Positions 58,501 to 64,000 of a stretch of 64,000 nucleotides of DNA are shown piece after piece. Below the pieces are notes generated by a model. It was given only the letters and a program-made list of their open reading frames with translations. It searched no databases and had not been told where the DNA came from. The translations under genes and the position numbers were made by a program. Where the stretch lies: positions 58,564 to 122,563 of the forward strand of contig JASANC010003355.1 in assembly GCA_030248135.1 (NCBI GenBank), read 5' to 3'. Source of the DNA: Theristus sp. LFF4_11 (Eukaryota > Nematoda > Chromadorea > Monhysterida > Xyalidae). The stretch's first letter is position 1. Every line of letters starts with the position of its first letter.

Positions 58501-61500
58501 TGGCTTTCTTTTTTCATTCAAATTTCGCGCGCTCCTTGCACCCTGAAAAAAGCTGCCATGTTTAATCGACCATTCCGTTGAACTATTGCAGTACTACAGT
58601 AGAAAAAGTCCGATTATTGTGGCTGAAGTCATCGGCTGCTTGTAAAACAAGCGAGACGAATGAACGCCGACACTGTGTTCGGTAGTGCTTAATAAATACA
58701 GTACGGCCGAATAAACTAGGCAGTCCATCAAGACGGGATCAGTCGCAGACTAGGAGTTGTCTTTTTCAAAAATGCCAACATAATTCCCAATCATGTGTGC
58801 AAGGGAGAAAGAATGCACAGAATAGCGCGGATAATCCATTGGTTTTCAAAAATTGGTGAAATTAGGCACGCAGTTTGGTTTCTGAAGATCTTTTTTCTTT
58901 CATTCAAAATTCGTGCGCTCCTTGAACCCTGAAAAAAGTAGCAGTACTCACCAAGAATCTGTTTCAGATGGCTAGCCAGCACACGCTGCGCCGCCACGGA
59001 GCAATTGTCTTCAATCGAAAGTATCACCGGATAGCTGAAGTGTGTTGATATTTCGATTGATTTTGTTTTAATCGAGAAAAAACACACTTTTATAAAGCCA
59101 ATAAAATTTGAAGCCACCAACTCGGAGGTGAGAAACGCGTACTCTCGTATCGTGTACAGAACATCCTTGAGTGCTAGTTTGCTTGTCAACGTGTAGCCAT
59201 GGTAAATGATGATGTCCCCGTCCGCACCATCCCAGCAGTCCACTGCAAACGTGAGTTTTAAAAACTGTTCATTCAAGATCTTGATGAACCAGCCAGATTA
59301 AGCGACTACCTGCAAAGGCCAAAGCAGTTGCCATAAGGGCATTCTTGACGAAGTATTCAGTGACGCGTAGCTTTGGGAATTGTTAAATAAAACATGCTGA
59401 TGTGATCCACCGTTTTGCTGATGTTTCAGCCAGACATAATATCCGTCTTCGCTGATCATCATGTTTGATTGGGCTGTGCAGCCCGGGCCTTGCCGTACTG
59501 ACGAGCCTGGAGGACCGCGGTAAACGCTTACCAGGCGAAACCGCAAGAAACAGTGCTTGCACCGGTGTAATAGCAATGCATCACTAAGTACTGCTTCGTG
59601 AATGCCGCTTCACTGTGTCAAAAAGTGTAATATGCACGCGACTGCCGCAAAGAGACAACATTCAATTTTACTACGCCATGCTTGAACGTCCAATCCACCA
59701 CCCACACTCAATGCAACGACAGCCCATCATGAGCGCCCGTGCATACGCGTCCAATTCAGAGGCACTGCGCAGCTGGTCGCCAGTAAGGTAGCTGAAAAAA
59801 AATAAGCTGCTGCTTTTGATGACTTTTTTTTTATTATGGCACTACAAGAACAAGGTCACGGTTACAAATAGCTAAAGATACAATTCCTCCGCCACCGTAA
59901 CAGTTCTTGGGCTTTTGAGAATTTTTTATTGAATATTGAATTGAAAAATGAGAAAATGACAATTCTGAGAAATTCCATTTTGTTGCGTTGTTTCAAGCAC
60001 TGACGTGTTATGCGATGATGCAATCCAGTAGTCGCACAACGGTCGATCCATGTCCTGCACGACGTCATTCTGTTTCGGCTGAAAAATGCTGTTGTGTCGC
60101 GAGAATAAGTAGTCGATGAACTGAAAAATGAACGCAGAACAGCGGAACTTGGCTCGCATTGGCAAACGGTTCGGCAAAACAGAAGCAAAACAAATCTAAA
60201 AGTAGCGTTCGTTACCTCGTTCACTTTCAGATACGGATTCGCGGTGTCTCTGAGTGCGTCCTTTTCCCGGATGTACCTGCGCAAGTAGTCGATCACATCA
60301 TTTTGGCCGGTGCAGAAATTTTCCTGCAATTACAGAGAAAACGGTTACCAACGATTTTTCAGTTTCCGATTTCAGCGGTCACTAGCAGTTTTTTTTGTTT
60401 TCGTCTGTTTCTACAGTAGCGCCAGAGAAAATACCCCTGATCGAGCGACATGCCCACAATTAAATAAGACTCCGGTAGCCCTGTTCTTTGACACTCAGAA
60501 TAACGTTAGAAAATTCTATCCGTTTTTTTTGTTTAGCATCACAGAAAAGCGTGACACACAAATCGTGAAAAGTTACAACCTTTTGCAGTTCAATCAGGAA
60601 CAGGCTGAAATGCTCCAGGTCCACGACTTCACCATCGATCGACAGAGCTGCGTATCGTTCGCTGAAAAGCTAAAAAGAAAACTTTTTAATGAAAGAGCAA
60701 AGAAAATTTGTAATGTTTTTTGAAAACCAGCAAAACAAAATTTACCGAATACACGTGAATCAATTTATGGTACGCCTCTGCGAAACGATCGAACGACATG
60801 TGATCCTAAAAAAAATAATAATCTCCAAAAAAACTAAAAACGAAAACTTTTTCGCTCATTCTAATAATTTGCGAGCAAGATGAGATCATTTCTATCTCTT
60901 TGAAAAGTCCCTTTGGAATTTATCAACCCAAGTCTACTAATCTGTCGCTGCAGATAGTTTCATAAAACGCAAGAAAATCACAAAGACAAACAGCGAAAAA
61001 AAGCACACACCCACGCATTCAAGGAAACGTTGTGTAACGATAATAAACTTGAAAATAACGCATGAAAAATATTACCGGTTTCTGCAGCGTACTCAGAGAT
61101 GAGTATAAAAAGTGCACTTGACTATTTGTGACGTGCAACGTGCAAAGATTATGTTGCAAAGCAAAAAAACTGTGCAAATATCCCGTCGCGAGACTTACGA
61201 TGTTTTGGACTGTTAATATTGAGCGCTCGTTAAGAAGTTCAACGAAAACGGAAGTGGCAATCAAAATCACACATTACAAAAAACTCACATCAGTGATTTC
61301 TTGAACTTTTTTCGACTGCACTTTGTACTGCAGGCTGCTCTGTATAAACGGCTTCATTAACTTTTGCGCCACACTGAAAGAAGAAAAACAACTAACACGG
61401 TTACTGTTGGGAAAACGTTCATAATGAGCACTTTTGAGAAGCAAGAACGAATCATTATTGGCTGAATCAAACTGACAAAATTGTAATCAATTTAATGCGC

Positions 61501-63593
61501 GTTTCATTGACAGCTTTGCTCTGCAAAAAAAACAAGAACGGTGCGTGAAAAAAACCCAAAAAACAAAAAGAAGCGGAAGGCGCACGTCAACTTCTGCGGG
61601 TCTGCGTATTCGTAGAACTGTTTCCTCAGCCACCGCTCAACGACGAGCGGATGGGGCGCCGTGAGCGTGTTGTCAACGAGAAAGTGCAGCCCATGCACCC
61701 ACAGCTTCACCTCCTCCGCGTTCTCGACTGAAACACACACAAAATCATTGCTGATTTTTTTTAATAGTCATCTTAACATCCTGATTGGTTGCTCCCCTGC
61801 TGGACGGATTTTATATTATTCTGATATTTCCGATACTTGGTAATTGATTGGACAAAATATAGTGACCAGTGACTGAATTCGAATCCAACAACAGTGTTGA
61901 TTTTTCAATCGCTTAAGAGTCCACCCTTTAGAGCCACATGCATAAACCCGGTCGATCAACCAAAAATCCCGTTGATTATTGAAAAAGTAAACAAAAATCG
62001 CGCTCACGTCACGGCTCACCACGCCCGCATCACCAAAACTCACAAAGCAAGACGAGTCGCTTCAGCACGAACGAGGCGCCGTATAGAACGATCAGTATTC
62101 TGTCATTCGACTTCAGCTTCTTCAAATCTTTGATCTGCGTCCACTTTTCGATGATGTTCATCTTCGATCGTTTATAGTCGATCGTCATCACTTCCTTGAT
62201 CTGGCGGAGGTCGACTGAAAAAAAAACGAGAACGAAACATTTTGTGAAACTTTCGCAATGGACAGTGGCTTGGCTTAAGTTAAAATTTGCATATGCACAC
62301 GGGTCAACTTGCCAGTACGGTTCTAACTGGACGCTGAGATGCGTGAAACAAACAGCCAATCAGCAAGCTACATTTGAATTCTGTTTGCAAACACAGCACT
62401 CTGCAGAGCAGCTCATTCGATGTGTAAAACCATCTTTATATCGGTGGAAAGGGGCATCTTCTCCATAATTTTTTGTTCAGCACTCCACAAGCGAATTCCA
62501 ACTTGTCATCAGTGGTTTCGTTGTTCGAATGGAAGGCGGCCCATCCGCTCTGTACACCAGCAGCTGTCGAGAGTCGAGCCGAATTTGCACATAATGACAC
62601 AACGGCTCCCACTTTTTGGTCACTTCAACCTTGTACACGCGATTGCCCTGAAAAAATTGAAAAAAAGTCAAGTCAATTCGACTCTTGGTTGCAGTTATGG
62701 TTGGAGCTTTGAAGTCAAATCAACCCCATGCAGTACGAACGGTTCCCCATAAAAACAGCCAAATTGGCCAAATTCAAAGCATAGATACATTGGCGCATAT
62801 ATTTTTTGTTCAAAAACGCCCAACAAAACGAGATCTTTTCGTTTATAACCTTTTCCATCAAGATCAACATTTCGTCCAAATCGTTCAGACTGAACTTCTG
62901 CTGTCCGTTGCTCATCTTTGACGACGGCAACAAGTGTGACGCGCTCGTCGACGAGCACATGGACCCTGAAAAAAACAAAAGTTATGCGCTTAGAAACGTT
63001 ATCCCAAGTTTGAAAACTGTCCTGCTAACATTTTTCCGTTTAAGCTTTTTATTTAACACGAAAGGATGAGAGAAAGGACACGAAAAATGGGCAGCTCGTT
63101 GATTGTCACTAGTTGCGATTTTTCAAGCTTAGTCATACCAAAGTAAGCATGTGATTTATACATGGAAATACTTTAACATGAAAGAAATCTGTTTACCACG
63201 TGAATAGATACGTGCTTATGGCTTGTGACTAACTGTCTAACAGTTCTCCATTGTTGATTGTTGTCGTTGATACATATAACTGTGCAAAAACTTCTATTGT
63301 ATTGTTGTAAATGCTTTTACATTGTTCGTAAATCTGGAAAAAAGTAAAATCGGCAACGCTCGGTCAGCGGTCTTTACATCGATTGACCACATTGAAGGTT
63401 ACAAGCTGACCGAAAGAAAACGTCATTCAGGAAGACGGGACCGAGATGAGCATATCAACCGACCCGCAGAGAGTTTGCTGGAAGATCGATTCGCCTTTGC
63501 GACGGCCATCGGGGCGATCGCATCCGCGGGCAGCGGAATGTGAACGCCATACTTTTGGAACGCCCGCTCCGACGACGCGCCGCCGCCAAACAT
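46511..63593 (-). CDS. PLCG: Phospholipase C gamma
   Basis: Thirty exons on -: 63593-63464, 62965-62850, 62647-62503, 62214-62044, 61727-61592, 61373-61289, 60805-60753, 60661-60580, 60323-60216, 60120-60005, 59791-59706, 59242-59122, 59034-58952, 58423-58238, 57914-57844, 57743-57615, 57113-56920, 56422-56287, 55644-55457, 54553-54313, 53494-53388, 53206-53097, 52526-52345, 50387-50291, 49977-49774, 49269-49121, 48868-48733, 47890-47735, 47443-47197, 46799-46511; about 1417 residues. It cleaves PIP2 to IP3 and diacylglycerol downstream of tyrosine kinases. The order is PH ([12 protein letters not shown] at its end), EF hands, catalytic X ([37 protein letters not shown]; both histidines kept), split PH, N-SH2 ([15 protein letters not shown]), C-SH2 ([14 protein letters not shown]), SH3, PH second half, Y ([30 protein letters not shown]), C2 and a low-complexity tail. 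The first exon ([12 protein letters not shown]) is inferred from phase. A downstream ATG at 62960 is the alternative start. The junction after 60753 is uncertain. Confidence 0.96.
46992..47090 (+). repeat. Interspersed repeat, family L (copy 1)
   Basis: It contains GAGGCCACCCCTCTTCTGCA and CGAAATGCAGAGAACCACC. It is shared with 55752-55852 and, inverted, 55080-55180. All three copies are in PLC gamma introns. Confidence 0.7.
48250..48712 (+). repeat. 20-bp minisatellite, 23 units, alternating CACGTG and CACGCG cores
   Basis: The unit is ACAGCAGCAGCACGTGTGCC, exactly 20 bases. I count 23 cores, 11 with CACGTG and 12 with CACGCG or CACGCA. Variant units (GTACAACAGC at 48430 and 48530) are 100 bases apart, indicating a five-unit higher-order duplication. 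Because 20 is not a multiple of 3, all frames stay open through the array, but it lies between the donor at 48733 and the acceptor at 47890 of the PLC gamma C2 domain, so it is intronic. Confidence 0.95.
49556..49766 (+). repeat. Tandem duplication, about 106-base unit
   Basis: Two direct copies share ATGAATGATCGTCCCA, GAGTCGTTGCAATGCTTATT and CGAATACGTTT, followed by an A-rich tail in each. It is in a PLC gamma intron, next to the exon ending at 49774. Confidence 0.85.
50461..50645 (+). repeat. Short-repeat array, CCGGCCCACNCATT units
   Basis: Roughly a dozen 15-base units of the form TTTCCGGCCCACCCA with TTT/TTA and CCC/CGC/CTC variants. The opposite-strand version forms the array at 51959-52131, so the two face each other across 1.3 kb of a PLC gamma intron. 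Confidence 0.85.
51374..51925. mobile_element. Inverted-repeat element with TTTGCCAC subterminal repeats
   Basis: The left arm begins CAACTTTGCCACTAAAAAGG, then GGCCGCATCTTTGCCACTGG, with further TTTGCCAC copies to 51510 and an end at CCACTACAGGGTGTT. The right arm (51830-51925) mirrors this with one stretch missing. The centre is AT-rich and non-coding. Confidence 0.8.
51959..52131 (-). repeat. Short-repeat array, opposed to 50461-50645
   Basis: About twelve units of GGGTGGGCCGGAAATGA type, the mirror of the array at 50461-50645. Confidence 0.85.
52555..52640 (+). repeat. tRNA-like SINE fragment, family S3
   Basis: A-box-like TGTAGCGCAGGTGTAGGG, a CCACCGTTTTGTAGGTGG stem and B-box-like AAAGTTCGAACCCCG, in Pol III order. 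The matching inverted copy is at 21675-21762. It lies 30 bases from a PLC gamma acceptor. Confidence 0.6.
53820..54168 (+). mobile_element. tRNA-derived SINE, family S2
   Basis: A box in CTGAGTGGATAGCACTTGGG, B box GGGTTCGACTCC, body with CCCCGGGTTGCGTGGGGC and a (CAA)n tail at 54148-54168. The head resembles a tRNA through the T arm but does not close into a perfect acceptor stem, so it is not an intact tRNA gene. It lies in a PLC gamma intron upstream of the SH3 exons. Confidence 0.75.
55080..55180 (-). repeat. Interspersed repeat, family L (inverted copy)
   Basis: Contains GGTGGTTCTCTGCATTTC and GGCCTCATCAGTGATGTGCC, the mirror of 46992-47090. Confidence 0.65.
55752..55852 (+). repeat. 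Interspersed repeat, family L (copy 3)
   Basis: Contains GAGGCCACCCCTCTTCTGCA and AATGCAGAGAACCACCATAC. It lies about 110 bases upstream of the C-SH2 exon acceptor at 55644. Confidence 0.7.
56483..56663. repeat. MITE family C (copy 4)
   Basis: It matches 8425-8618 including CAAGTTTCAATCTTTATGTG and GACTCGGATCACTTT. It lies in the intron between the two N-SH2 exons. Confidence 0.75.
58468..58560 (-). repeat. Interspersed repeat, family B (internally deleted, inverted)
   Basis: It keeps both ends, TATGGCCGAATAAAT and CTGAAAAAAGCTGCCATGTT, but lacks most of the middle of the 250-base unit. Confidence 0.7.
58695..58945 (-). repeat. Interspersed repeat, family B (full inverted copy)
   Basis: From ACAGTACGGCCGAATAAAC to CCTTGAACCCTGAAAAAAGT. 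Its end lies 7 bases from the donor of the PLC gamma X-domain exon ending at 58952, so insertion came very close to the splice site. Confidence 0.75.
59334..59612. repeat. Foldback MITE, family H (copy 5) with a family-N insertion
   Basis: The arms GCATTCTTGACGAAGTATTC (59339) and ACTAAGTACTGCTTCGTGAA (59584) are separated by about 220 bases, of which 59444-59555 resembles family N. The hairpin was probably split by the later insertion. Confidence 0.6.
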
Positions 63594-64000
63594 GGTTTTC
63601 TCAAAGTTTTATTTGCACTCAAAATGCCGATCGCGTGCTTTTCTTTCAGCTCAACCGACTTCCACCGACAAGGCTTGCGTTCAGTTTTGGTTTTCCAGTG
63701 TTCAGAAGGCGCCAGCGCCTCTGCGAGAAGAACCGTTGAATGAATCGTCGTCGTCGCGAAATACAAATCAAAATTCAATTTTAGAACAAAATCAATCGGT
63801 TGGTCTCAAAATGGAGTTGTCAGTGTAGCTATCACTCACCGATGGAACGCTGAAAAAGAACGTGACAACAATCAACAAAACAAAACATCTCAAGGAGAGA
63901 TGTTTAATAGACCATGTCATCCAATCCAGCCAATCTGACCAAGACCAAAACAACAAAAAAACAAAATGAATACCTCCAACACATTTGTGATGTTGCACGC
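63594..64000. other. Upstream flank of PLC gamma
   Basis: 407 bases upstream of the inferred PLC gamma start. No TATA box or further exon is supported. A moderately open - frame upstream of the ATG has no family resemblance. Confidence 0.4.

Noticed and set aside
63320..63545. Plus-strand frame opposite the first PLC gamma exon
   Set aside because: The minus-strand reading starts with ATG and joins the next PLC gamma exon in phase. The plus frame has neither a start nor a recognisable domain.

Overview
This is nuclear DNA of an animal. Every recognisable gene is broken into many short exons by GT..AG introns whose acceptors are usually a T run plus TTTCAG, an ecdysozoan and especially nematode-like style. 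Exons are GC-rich, introns and spacers AT-rich. The gene set (NAGLU, BPHL, a sepiapterin-reductase relative, TMEM168, APEH, phospholipase C gamma, an FkbM-type methyltransferase) is metazoan. The species cannot be named from the sequence. Gene models were assembled by hand from splice signals, reading phase and remembered family sequence, so exon edges are good to about one or two bases where phase closes and less certain where noted.

Layout. The left 15 kb is on the + strand: the last exon of an unidentified gene (104-205), a membrane-anchored FkbM/METTL24-like methyltransferase (1597-3461), a sepiapterin-reductase-like SDR with altered catalytic residues (4190-6414), lysosomal alpha-N-acetylglucosaminidase (7401-12920) and a BPHL-like alpha/beta hydrolase (13723-15288). 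A 4.6 kb repeat-rich spacer follows. The rest is on the - strand: TMEM168 (26648-19899, 10 exons), acylaminoacyl-peptidase APEH (44255-27251, 17 exons) and phospholipase C gamma (63593-46511, 30 exons). In all of these the phases close from exon to exon and product lengths are close to those of the human proteins. NAGLU, BPHL, APEH and PLC gamma keep their catalytic residues.

The non-coding half is dominated by small DNA transposons, foldback elements, tRNA-derived SINEs and satellites. Most prominent are a nested palindrome of about 4.4 kb inside one APEH intron, three insertions of one hAT-type element each with an exact 8-bp target duplication, an E-box-rich 20-bp minisatellite inside the PLC gamma C2 intron, two opposed short-repeat arrays around an inverted-repeat element in another PLC gamma intron, and a decayed RG-rich gene within APEH. 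A CCAAT-like nonamer, CCAATCAGC, recurs about 20 times across the window, roughly forty times more often than chance predicts.

The genes do not form one pathway. They cover lysosomal glycan breakdown, N-acyl-peptide breakdown, phosphoinositide signalling, a possible pterin-related SDR and a membrane protein. I see no operon, CRISPR array, rRNA gene or intact tRNA gene.
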